Shown here one piece after another: positions 1-6,253 of a stretch of 8,376 nt of DNA; positions within the stretch are counted from its first letter, which is position 1, and each line of letters begins with the position of its first letter. The DNA comes from CAADGY01 sp900696665 (GTDB lineage Bacteria > Acidobacteriota > Terriglobia > Bryobacterales > Bryobacteraceae), in the NCBI GenBank assembly GCA_035063885.1, contig JAPSFM010000163.1, forward strand, positions 1-8,376, written 5' to 3'. A model generated the notes under the pieces. It was not told the DNA's origin and searched no databases. It was given only the letters and a program-made list of their open reading frames with translations. Position numbers and translations under genes: made by a program.

Positions 1-1
1 T

Positions 2-446
2 CGAGCCACTCAGATAGCCGATCGTTTCCACGTCAAACAACATCTCAGCGAGTTGGCCAAGACGCGTTATTTACGGATCTGACTCGAAGCAGGGTCGGGA
101 TTGGGCGCAACGACGACACGAGGAACTCGACAGCGGACGTATCCCCGGTTTGTTGCGAGCCATTCGCCGCCATGCCGCTGGCTGTGATGACGCCAGGAAG
201 TGCCTGCAATACATCCATCGCAACCGGGACCGGATGAAGTACCCGGCCTTTCAAGCGCAGGGCTTGTGCACATCCACCGGCGTCGTGGAGGCTGGCTGCA
301 AGCTGGCCGCCGGAACACGCCTCAAGCGTGCAGGGATGCACTGGACCACTGCCGGCGCCAACGCCATCATTGCCCTCCGGTGTTGCCGCCTCAGCGGCCG
401 TTTTCAGGATTTCTGGGAACGCCGCGCCGGCCGGAGAGCCGCGTGA
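2..446 (+). pseudogene. ISKra4-family transposase, C-terminal part, frameshifted and cut by window edge
   Basis: This is the C-terminal part of a DDE transposase that resembles the ISKra4 family by recalled family patterns. Two frames must be joined to read it. Frame 2 (from base 2) gives a segment containing RFHVKQHLSELAKT and then meets a TGA at 80-82. Frame 3 continues the same protein from about base 66 (VIYGSDSKQGRDWAQRRHEEL) to the TGA at 444-446. The join implies one extra base around 62-68. The frame-3 part carries the family's typical run: ARKCLQYIHRNRDRMKYP, then CTSTGVVEAGCK, where the Glu is the likely last catalytic acid, then RLKRAGMHW, GANAIIALRCC and SGRFQDFWERR. The N-terminal half lies outside the window, so its state is unknown. 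A copy that truly has this base is probably inactive unless the shift is programmed; a sequencing error is also possible. The family call is firm, the pseudogene call less so. Confidence 0.85.
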
Positions 447-452
447 TCCTCA

Positions 453-480
453 CTCGTTACCACTTTTCAGTCGTGCACCC
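453..480. repeat. Possible right terminal inverted repeat of the ISKra4-type element
   Basis: Just after the transposase stop, the sequence ends in GTCGTGCACCC at 470-480. Read on the minus strand, this starts GGGTGCACGAC, a GGG-initiated end that would suit an insertion sequence terminus at this distance from the gene. The left end is outside the window, so the inverted repeat cannot be confirmed, and no target duplication can be tested. The boundary is inferred. Confidence 0.3.
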
Positions 481-749
481 TCTTTTCCAATACAAGCCTG
501 GAGCGTAGCTGGTTTCTCACCAAGATGAGCCTGGCGCAGGGATTGGCGATGCTGGGGATTGAACATCAGCGCGCACGGTGGACAGGGGTTCAGCCTGGCG
601 GGATCCGCGCGTTTCCGGCGTTGACCGTGTGACAGCCTGCAATTTTGGGGGTAGGGATCGGCTCATTTACTTTACAGATTGGAAAATGCCAGGTTCCGGG
701 GATCAGGAGCGTGCCACGATAGATTCACACCCGGGGCGTCGCGGGCGTG
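481..749. other. Gene-free stretch between insertion sequence remnant and DUF362 gene
   Basis: No convincing gene is present on either strand. Short open frames here have no recognisable motif and no ribosome binding site. The stretch lies downstream of both flanking genes: the transposase reads in from the left and DUF362 reads in from the right. No clean hairpin followed by a T-run was found for either. It may be flanking sequence or eroded mobile-element debris. Confidence 0.5.
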
Positions 750-1832
750 TCAGCCCAGCTTCGGCGGCAGATCGCGCATCGGGCCCATCCATTCCAACTG
801 GCGCTCGATGTCGTTGTGCAGGCGGTATTGGCGGCGCACGTCATCCAGTCTGGCGCCGCGTACGTCAATTTTGGCGAGGTCGTATTGGCCGAGTCCTACC
901 TGCCAGCAGAAGTTGAGGTAGCCGACCCAGGCCGGATTGATGCCCATCGCCTCGACGCCGATACGGTCCGCGGCGATGTAGTCCGTGGAGGCAATAGCGA
1001 TGCGCGATGCAACCGGCGTACCCGATGACGGACCATTGCCTTCCATACCCTCGAAGCCGTCGATCAGGGTTGCACCCCAATACGGTTTCAGGGCCTGCGC
1101 GGTCAGCATCATGTTGTAGTGGTTCACCCGGACACCTTCGTGATACTTGCGCTTGTCGTTCCAGCGCGGCGTCTCGCCGGGTGGCTGGTGCAACGGAGCT
1201 CCCAAAGTCATGTTCTTGACGGAAAGGGTGGCGATCACTGCATTGTGCGTTTTCAGGACTGCGGAACAAATGGTGTAAGCATCGGGATCCATCAAACGCG
1301 CCGCCAGCCGCACCGGGATCGGGTGCAAGTCGTAGTTCACCAGCGGGATCACCTTGTACAGCGCTTCCTGGTTCAGGTCCACCAGCTTCAAGCGCTGCGA
1401 ACGGTGCTCCGCGGCCACTTTGTTATAGCCGAAATTCTCGAAGCCCTCGAGCGTGGCGCCCGCCGAAGATTCGGCAACCACAACCGGTCCCTTGAAGCGC
1501 GGCGCAAGATAGTCGAGAATGCCGCGTAGCGTATCGGCGTGTGTGGCCGCAAGCTGCCTGACCGTGGATACGTTGTTCGGCTTGATAATGACGTACTTCT
1601 TGCGTTTCAGCACCGGGCGAATCTGGTCGTCGATCGCCTCCAGCGCTTCGCAGACGATTTTCCGGCGCTCTTCCCCCTTGACGAGCGAAACGGCGGAACG
1701 GCTGTTGACCGGCAGCACCGGCACCGGGAGATCTTTCGATTCCGCGGCGGGAGCCTGCTGCGCCGTCAAACGTCCGGCAGTACCCACCCCCGCCAGATAG
1801 AAAAGCTGGCGGCGGGAGAAATCACATGGCAT
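750..1832 (-). CDS. Tat-exported DUF362 domain protein
   Basis: A 360-aa protein of the DUF362 family, whose function is not established. Residues 5-12 (FSRRQLFY) form a twin-arginine signal with R7-R8, followed by a short hydrophobic stretch (LFYLAGVGTAG), so Tat export to the periplasm is likely. Family landmarks are KPNNVST at about 84-90, LKTHNAVIATLSVKNM at 193-208 and IDGFEGMEGNGPSSGTP at 257-273. Some DUF362 proteins also carry a ferredoxin domain; this one has only three scattered cysteines (C61, C189, C309) and no Cys cluster. The start at 1832 is preferred because AGGAG lies 8 nt upstream (1841-1845) and the Tat motif follows at once. An upstream in-frame start at 1931 would add 33 residues without signal character and would run into the divergent gene. 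It diverges from the Fe-S aldo/keto reductase across 67 bases, suggesting shared control. A role in redox or cofactor chemistry is inferred from this neighbourhood only. Confidence 0.88.
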   Translation of the reverse strand: MPCDFSRRQLFYLAGVGTAGRLTAQQAPAAESKDLPVPVLPVNSRSAVSLVKGEERRKIVCEALEAIDDQIRPVLKRKKYVIIKPNNVSTVRQLAATHADTLRGILDYLAPRFKGPVVVAESSAGATLEGFENFGYNKVAAEHRSQRLKLVDLNQEALYKVIPLVNYDLHPIPVRLAARLMDPDAYTICSAVLKTHNAVIATLSVKNMTLGAPLHQPPGETPRWNDKRKYHEGVRVNHYNMMLTAQALKPYWGATLIDGFEGMEGNGPSSGTPVASRIAIASTDYIAADRIGVEAMGINPAWVGYLNFCWQVGLGQYDLAKIDVRGARLDDVRRQYRLHNDIERQLEWMGPMRDLPPKLG

Positions 1833-1899
1833 CGTCAGATCTCCTGGTTTTATAATGGATTTTCGAATCTTATTATATTTTATCTTGTTTGAGGCTGTC
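1833..1899. promoter_or_regulatory. Divergent, strongly AT-rich promoter region
   Basis: Bases 1848-1890 contain only 7 G/C in 43, in sharp contrast to the surrounding GC-rich genes. On the minus strand, a perfect TATAAT (complement of 1872-1877) lies 19 nt from an ATGACA (complement of 1897-1902), a candidate promoter for the DUF362 gene. On the plus strand, TATAAT at 1851-1856 and TATATT at 1874-1879 are candidate -10 boxes for the aldo/keto reductase, without good -35 partners. The shared region suggests the two transcription units are co-controlled. The specific hexamers are tentative because AT-rich sequence produces them easily. Confidence 0.5.
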
Positions 1900-3033
1900 A
1901 TGAAATCGTCCTCCCGCCGCAACTTCCTCACCGCCAGCCTGGCATTACCCGCAGCGGGCCTGGCTTCGCAGCAACCATCCGCGCCGTCCGGAGCGCTACG
2001 CTACCGAGAAATCGGCAAAACGGGTCTTAAGGTGACTGCGGTCAGCTTTGGCACCATGATCACTTCTGACGCGAGCGTAATCGAACGCGCCGCCGATATG
2101 GGCATCAATTACTTCGATACGGCTCGCAGCTATCGAAACGGCAACTGTGAACGAATGGTCGGCGCGGCGTTAAAGAACGCGCGTAAGAAGGTGTACATAT
2201 CGACGAAGAGCGGCGCCAGGACAAAAGAGGGGGCCCTCGAACACCTCGAGACCAGCCTCAAGGAGCTCGGGACGGACTGGGTAGATATCTGGTACCTGCA
2301 TGCCAAGAGCCGTCCCAGCGACATCACGGACGATTTGATGGAGGCGCAGAGGATCGCCAAACAGCAGGGCAAGGTGCGCTTTGCCGGTATCAGCACGCAT
2401 GCCGGATTTGCGGAGCTGCTCCCGGCCGTCATCCGGGCGAAGCATTTTGACGTGGTGCTGACGTCCTACAACTTTACGATGGATCCCGAGATGGCTCCGC
2501 TCATCGAGTCCGTGCGCAAAGCCGGCATCGGTATTGTCGCGATGAAGGTGATGGCGGGCGGATTCAACCGCATTAAGCCCGGTGACAAGCTGTATTCGAC
2601 ATTCAAGAAGGAAGGCGCGATGCTCGCGGCTTTGAAGTGGGTGCTGCGCAACCCGAACGTCGATACAACCATCCCGAGCATCACGGATGTCGACCAGCTT
2701 GAGGAGAACATGGAGGCGATGACGGTTCCCTTCAGCTCCTCAGACGAGCAGGTGCTGAAGGCACAGTTGGATTACATCCGGCCGATGTACTGCCGCATGT
2801 GCGGGCGATGCGACGGCACTTGCTCCAAAGGAATACCGGTCGCGGATGTGCTGCGGTTCCTGGCCTATGCGGAAGGCTATGGCCAGTTCTCGCTGGGCAG
2901 GGAGCGCTTCATCGAACTGCCGCTTGAAGTACGGGACCAGCGTTGCTCGAGTTGCACCTCCTGTTCCGTCACCTGTCCGAACGGAGTACAGGTGGCGCAA
3001 AGACTGATGCGCGCACAGGAGATGTTCGCATGA
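1900..3033 (+). CDS. Tat-exported aldo/keto reductase with C-terminal dicluster [4Fe-4S] domain
   Basis: A 377-aa fusion of an export signal, an aldo/keto reductase TIM barrel and an Fe-S tail. The Tat signal is SSRRNFL at 4-10 followed by a hydrophobic run ending near A22. The barrel (about 33-295) has the family's catalytic tetrad: D73 and Y78 in NYFDTARSY, K103 in YISTKSG, and H134 in WYLHA. TIPSITDVDQLEEN (257-270) matches the usual C-terminal nucleotide-binding stretch. The tail carries C298, C301, C304, C308 and C349, C352, C355, C359, two complete CxxCxxCxxxC sets expected to hold two [4Fe-4S] clusters. The start at 1900 places GAGG just upstream and the Tat motif at the N-terminus; an earlier ATG at 1855 lies in the AT-rich promoter region. 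The stop overlaps the next start (ATGA), so the two are translationally coupled. The physiological substrate is unknown. Tat use fits a protein that receives its cofactors in the cytoplasm before export. Confidence 0.92.
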   Translation: MKSSSRRNFLTASLALPAAGLASQQPSAPSGALRYREIGKTGLKVTAVSFGTMITSDASVIERAADMGINYFDTARSYRNGNCERMVGAALKNARKKVYISTKSGARTKEGALEHLETSLKELGTDWVDIWYLHAKSRPSDITDDLMEAQRIAKQQGKVRFAGISTHAGFAELLPAVIRAKHFDVVLTSYNFTMDPEMAPLIESVRKAGIGIVAMKVMAGGFNRIKPGDKLYSTFKKEGAMLAALKWVLRNPNVDTTIPSITDVDQLEENMEAMTVPFSSSDEQVLKAQLDYIRPMYCRMCGRCDGTCSKGIPVADVLRFLAYAEGYGQFSLGRERFIELPLEVRDQRCSSCTSCSVTCPNGVQVAQRLMRAQEMFA

Positions 3034-3860
3034 AGTTGTTACTTCTCTCCCTGCTGGCCGCATCGATGGCAACGGCGCAGGCACCTTCGTGCGAGATTGC
3101 ACCGGGATGGAAGCAGGAAGGGCCGGCCAGAACCTTCGTTCCCGGCACGCTGTTTGAGTACATGAACGGCAACGCAGAGGGCTACCTCATTTATCAGTTC
3201 GTCCGTCTTAATGGAATCACCTGTAAATCCGGAGAGAACGAAGTGGTGGTGGATGTGTTCGAGATGGCCACTCCGGAATCCGCCTACGGCATCTTTGCCG
3301 CCAATCGTGATGCGCGGCAGCCTATCGAGAAGATCGGCATGATCGGCCAGGTTGTGCCGCAGCGGGCCGTCTTCGCCAAGGAGAAGTATTACGTGGAACT
3401 CGCGGCCAGCTCCGCCTCGGACCAATCCGCCCTGCTTCGTTCCATGGCCGCCGAAATGGAGAAGCGCATCGAAGGCGGCACGGAACTGCCACCGGTACTG
3501 AGCTGGTTTCCCGCCGAAGGACTAGTGGCGGACTCCATCCGGCTGGTGCCGCAAAGCCTCCTGGGCTTCCGGATACTGCGGCGGGGATTCCTCGCGCAGT
3601 ATGATTCCGGAAAGGCGTTCATCATCGCTGAGGATTCGCCCGAACAGGCAGCCGCGGTAGTCGCGAAGTTTCGCGAAAGGATCGGCAACACACAACCAGC
3701 CGGAATCGGCGATGGGGGATTCAAGGCCGACGACAAGTACCTGGGCGGATTGTGTGTCTTCAGCCAGGACCGCTACGTAGCCGGGTTTGCGAACATGCCC
3801 GCGGGGAAAGATCCGGCGCGAGCCGCCGCAGCGATAGCTGCACGGCTTCCCAAACCATAA
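3030..3860 (+). CDS. Secreted DUF6599-like protein of unknown function
   Basis: A 276-aa protein beginning with a classical Sec signal peptide (MKLLLLSLLAASMATAQA, likely cleaved after residue 16 or 18). The mature part has the pattern I associate with DUF6599: LFEYMNGNAEGYLIYQF at 41-57, then VVVDVFEMATPESAYGIFAA at 72-91, YVELAA at 121-126, and a second half with FIIAEDSP (197-204). Mature-region cysteines are C21, C65 and C242; no metal-binding cluster or catalytic triad is evident. The start is supported by AGGAG at 3017-3021, 8 nt before ATG, and by the ATGA overlap with the aldo/keto reductase, which implies co-expression and probably co-function in the envelope. No biochemical role is known to me; a partner or accessory of the exported reductase is inference. 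The family name is from memory of sequence patterns, not a search. Confidence 0.8.
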   Translation: MKLLLLSLLAASMATAQAPSCEIAPGWKQEGPARTFVPGTLFEYMNGNAEGYLIYQFVRLNGITCKSGENEVVVDVFEMATPESAYGIFAANRDARQPIEKIGMIGQVVPQRAVFAKEKYYVELAASSASDQSALLRSMAAEMEKRIEGGTELPPVLSWFPAEGLVADSIRLVPQSLLGFRILRRGFLAQYDSGKAFIIAEDSPEQAAAVVAKFRERIGNTQPAGIGDGGFKADDKYLGGLCVFSQDRYVAGFANMPAGKDPARAAAAIAARLPKP

Positions 3861-3875
3861 CAGCGCCATCGACGC

Positions 3876-3881
3876 TACAAT
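3876..3881 (+). promoter_or_regulatory. Candidate -10 box for a leaderless SDR transcript
   Basis: TACAAT (5 of 6 matches to TATAAT) ends exactly 6 nt before the SDR start codon at 3888. Transcription would then begin at or next to the A of ATG. No Shine-Dalgarno sequence is present in the 27-base gap, which fits a leaderless start. No good -35 is visible, so this remains a weak promoter call. Confidence 0.45.
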
Positions 3882-3887
3882 CAATCC

Positions 3888-4667
3888 ATGCCGGGTGCTC
3901 TGGAAGGGAAGACCGCTCTCGTTACCGGCGCCAGCAAGGGAATCGGAAAGGGTATTGCACTCGAGCTGGCCCGGGCCGGATGCGACGTTGCCGTCAATTA
4001 CAACAGCGACAGGAAAGGCGCGGAGGCGACCGTCTCCGAAATCCGCGGGTTGGGGCGCCAGGCCTACGGGATTCAGGCGAATGTCGGCCGGCGCGCGGAC
4101 GTCGAGACCCTGTTTGCCGAATTACGGCGGCGTTTCTCACGCCTGGATATTCTCGTGAATAACGCCGGCACGCAGGTTTTCAAGCCGCTGCTTGAGCTGA
4201 ACGAGGAGGAGTGGGATCGTGTCATCGACACGAACCTCAAAGGCTGCTTCCTTTGTACACAGCAGGCTGCCGCCTGGATGAAAGACAACGGCGGCGGGCG
4301 CATCATAAACATCGGCTCAGGCTGCAACAAGAGCCCGTTTCCGGGCCTTGTCAGCTACACGGCGAGCAAGGGCGGCATGGAGATGCTCACCAAGGTTGCC
4401 GCGGTAGAACTAGGGCCGCATCGCATCCAGGTGAACTGTGTAGCTCCCGGAGCCATCGAGATCGAACGCACCAAGGAAGAAGCGGGCGATTACGCGGGCA
4501 CGTGGGCGAAGCTTACACCGCTCCACCGCGTCGGCAATCCGCAGGATGTGGCAAGAGCGGTGGTCTTCTTCGCGAGTGACGCCGCCGACTTCATTACCGG
4601 CCAGACGGTCTGGGTGGATGGAGGACTGTTCACGAAGCCGCAGTGGCCTTACGGCGCATTGTCCTGA
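3888..4667 (+). CDS. Classical SDR-family NAD(P)-dependent oxidoreductase (FabG-like)
   Basis: A 259-aa short-chain dehydrogenase/reductase of normal classical length, complete and apparently functional, expected in the cytoplasm. The Rossmann glycine motif is TGASKGIG at 13-20, with NNAG at 91-94. The catalytic tetrad is N116, S144, Y157 and K161 (SYTASKGG). The C-terminal ITGQTVWVDGG (236-246) is typical of 3-oxoacyl-ACP reductase and sugar/polyol dehydrogenase-type SDRs. The dinucleotide is likely NADP(H) or NAD(H); the end of beta-2 (VNYNSDRKG) has R42-K43, which leans toward NADP(H), but this is tentative. The exact substrate cannot be told from sequence. The gene lies 27 bases after the DUF6599-like gene on the same strand, but the gap has no Shine-Dalgarno and a -10-like TACAAT 6 nt before ATG. 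It may therefore be transcribed separately and leaderless. Its stop is 7 bases from the stop of the convergent gene. Confidence 0.93.
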   Translation: MPGALEGKTALVTGASKGIGKGIALELARAGCDVAVNYNSDRKGAEATVSEIRGLGRQAYGIQANVGRRADVETLFAELRRRFSRLDILVNNAGTQVFKPLLELNEEEWDRVIDTNLKGCFLCTQQAAAWMKDNGGGRIINIGSGCNKSPFPGLVSYTASKGGMEMLTKVAAVELGPHRIQVNCVAPGAIEIERTKEEAGDYAGTWAKLTPLHRVGNPQDVARAVVFFASDAADFITGQTVWVDGGLFTKPQWPYGALS

Positions 4668-4674
4668 AGATGGC

Positions 4675-5421
4675 TTACAGCAACTCCAACACCGCGAGTA
4701 CCGGACGGTGGTCGGAAGCGGCGCCCTCATCAAGAACTCTGAATTCTGACACCTTCCAGCGTTTCTCGGGACGAAACAGAATGTAGTCGAGTTGCCGCCG
4801 GGGGTTGTCCGCGGGAAAGGTTGGATGCTCCTGCCCATCACCTGCGACCTGCCACGCCTGCCTCAGCACGCCAAGCGGTTCGCTTGACGGCACAGCGTTC
4901 AGGTCACCCGCGAGAACGGACGGAGCCTCGGGGCGCTGATTTGCCAGTTGGACAAGCAGCTTGGCCGATGCGAGGCGGTCCTCCGCGCTGGCATTGTCAA
5001 AATGAGTAGCGAAGAACCGCAGCGGCAGATTCTTTCCACCCGGCCGCCAGTCCAGTTCCACTTCCAACACAGAGCGCAATTCAAAACCCGGCGTGAATGG
5101 CAGTTGCCGCGTCGTGTACCAGTTGATGGGCAACCGCGAGAGAATGGTATTCCCATAGTTGCCGCCGCGCTCGTCGCTCCCCTCGCGCACGGAGGCCTTA
5201 CCGAAAGCCATGTTCAAGCCGGTCAACCGGGCCAATTCCGCAGGTTGATCGACCCCTGCGCTGCGGCGCGCCCAACGGTCCACCTCCTGCAATGCGACCA
5301 GGTCCGGCGAGGCTGAGCGAATTACGCGGGCCGTGCGCTCAAGGTCGATCTTTTTATCCATCCCGGTACCGATAAAGATGTTGTAGGTGAGAACACGAAG
5401 GCGCGTCCCTTCCGGATTCAT
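4675..5421 (-). CDS. Endonuclease/exonuclease/phosphatase-family protein
   Basis: A 248-aa EEP-fold metallo-phosphoesterase. Family members cleave phosphodiester or phosphomonoester bonds in nucleic acids, inositol phosphates or sphingomyelin. Active-site landmarks in order are LTYNI with N14, LQEVDR with E46, GNTILSR (90-96), THFDN with H140, AGDLNAVP with D173 and N175, QLDYIL with D212, and ASDHRPV with D237-H238. All catalytic and Mg-binding positions are present, so it is probably active. There is no signal peptide or membrane segment, so it is likely cytoplasmic. The start ATG overlaps the stop of the upstream DUF72 gene (ATGA at 5421-5418), and an AGGGGGG sits about 6 nt upstream, so it is the second gene of a coupled operon. 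The substrate is unknown. Confidence 0.9.
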   Translation of the reverse strand: MNPEGTRLRVLTYNIFIGTGMDKKIDLERTARVIRSASPDLVALQEVDRWARRSAGVDQPAELARLTGLNMAFGKASVREGSDERGGNYGNTILSRLPINWYTTRQLPFTPGFELRSVLEVELDWRPGGKNLPLRFFATHFDNASAEDRLASAKLLVQLANQRPEAPSVLAGDLNAVPSSEPLGVLRQAWQVAGDGQEHPTFPADNPRRQLDYILFRPEKRWKVSEFRVLDEGAASDHRPVLAVLELL

Positions 5422-6137
5422 GGATTCCCCCCCTGCCGCAGGAGTACCCGCTCCGCGTTCAAAGCGCCGTCGGCTGTGTCCTCGTGCTTAAAGATCAGGT
5501 ACAAATCTTTGCCCTCCTTGAGCAGGTTTCCGGCCCGCTCCCCTATCTCCTCGATATCAGACAGGCTGTATTCGGGTTTTCTCAGCCGGTAGTAAACGAA
5601 ATCGGCAGTGATGACCTCGGGAACTTCGAGTTTGTCCGATTCGGCAACACAGAGCGACATGTTGTATCGCCGCAAGACATCATATACCGGCTCTACCAGC
5701 CAGGACCGGTGCCGGAATTCGAAAGCGAAGCGAAGATGCAGGGGCAGCAAGTCGCAGTACGCCTCCAAAGCGCCGGCGTCGCATTGAAACTGCGGCGGGA
5801 GTTGAAATAGGACCGGTCCGAGCCGCCGGGCGGCCTGCAACGGGTTCAGCGAATTGAGGAACGCGCTCGTAAACTCCCCGGCATTCCGCAGCCGGAGCAC
5901 ATGGGTCAACCGCATGTGCGCCTTAACGGCGAACACGAAGCCCGGCGTGGTCTGGGAAATCCAGTTTGCCAGAACCGAAGCCGAAACCAGACGCCGGAAG
6001 GTGTAATTGATTTCCACGCAGTTCAGCCGTCCGGAGTAGGCTCTTAGAAAATCCTTCGCAGGCACGCCCAACGGATAGAACGCGGGCTTCCATTGCGGAT
6101 AGGCGAACCCAGATGTGCCTGCATAGAGCTGAGCCAT
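5418..6137 (-). CDS. DUF72 (YecE-like) family protein
   Basis: A 239-aa protein of the DUF72/YecE family, a TIM-barrel fold of uncertain function; length is normal. Motifs in order from the 6137 start are YAGTSGFAYPQWKPAFYP at 5-22, VEINYTFRRL at 42-51, FVFAVKAHMRLTH at 68-80, GPVLFQLPP at 108-116, FEFRHRSW at 140-147, VAESD at 164-168 and a C-terminal IFKHEDTADGALNA. The last resembles the usual F-N-N ending with the Asn replaced by Lys. The start at 6137 is chosen because the family always begins near GTSG; the frame continues upstream to 6236 but that extension lacks family similarity. The leader has no clear Shine-Dalgarno. The gene is first of a pair with the EEP enzyme, joined through ATGA, suggesting a shared task, possibly nucleic-acid or sugar-phosphate related (inference). 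Confidence 0.9.
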   Translation of the reverse strand: MAQLYAGTSGFAYPQWKPAFYPLGVPAKDFLRAYSGRLNCVEINYTFRRLVSASVLANWISQTTPGFVFAVKAHMRLTHVLRLRNAGEFTSAFLNSLNPLQAARRLGPVLFQLPPQFQCDAGALEAYCDLLPLHLRFAFEFRHRSWLVEPVYDVLRRYNMSLCVAESDKLEVPEVITADFVYYRLRKPEYSLSDIEEIGERAGNLLKEGKDLYLIFKHEDTADGALNAERVLLRQGGNP

Positions 6138-6147
6138 TGTTTTCGTT

Positions 6148-6176
6148 AGCTTAACCAAAAGAGGACCACCGTTCAA
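6148..6176 (-). promoter_or_regulatory. Candidate promoter of the DUF72-EEP operon
   Basis: On the minus strand, TTGAAC (complement of 6171-6176) is separated by 17 nt from TAAGCT (complement of 6148-6153). The -10 ends 10 nt before the DUF72 start codon, so the leader would be only a few bases. The match is modest: 4 of 6 at -35 and 3 of 6 at -10, including the T-A and final T. Confidence 0.3.
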
Positions 6177-6180
6177 ACGC

Positions 6181-6239
6181 TGCCGGAGACGTTCTGGCAG
6201 CCCGTTTGCGCAAAGGCCATATGGAGGAGCAGGCATGCC
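6181..6239. promoter_or_regulatory. Cluster of palindromes in a divergent intergenic region
   Basis: Between the DUF72 and hydrolase genes, three perfect palindromes occur within 35 bases: TTTGCGCAAA (6205-6214), CCATATGG (6217-6224) and GGCATGCC (6232-6239). A small hairpin (6181-6188 with 6192-6199, two G-U pairs, 3-nt loop) precedes them. They could be binding sites for dimeric regulators controlling one or both divergent genes. No known operator is recognised. Short palindromes also arise by chance in such sequence. Confidence 0.3.
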
Positions 6240-6253
6240 AAGAGCACGTTGAG

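Noticed and set aside
45..341. Minus-strand open frames of 83-98 aa over the transposase
   Set aside because: They are antisense to a recognisable transposase and have no motif or ribosome site.
200..508. Plus-strand 102-aa frame overlapping the transposase end
   Set aside because: It is proline/arginine-rich out-of-frame reading of the transposase; the frame-3 product has the family motifs.
578..916. 112-aa plus-strand frame across 481-749 into the DUF362 gene
   Set aside because: It has no recognisable domain, its second half is antisense to DUF362, and it lacks a convincing start.
1119..1529. 136-aa plus-strand frame inside the DUF362 gene
   Set aside because: It is antisense to a clearly recognised family protein and of low-complexity, shadow-like composition.
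1833..1931. Longer DUF362 start at 1931 and longer aldo/keto reductase start at 1855
   Set aside because: Each extension would overlap the divergent gene or the AT-rich promoter and would bury the Tat motif; good ribosome sites support the shorter starts.
750..3860. Defence or phage-related system in the redox cluster
   Set aside because: None of the three families has defence-type motifs, and the nearby insertion sequence remnant alone does not make this a defence island.
4410..4841. 143-aa minus-strand frame over the SDR/EEP junction
   Set aside because: It covers the ends of two well-supported genes and has no family resemblance.
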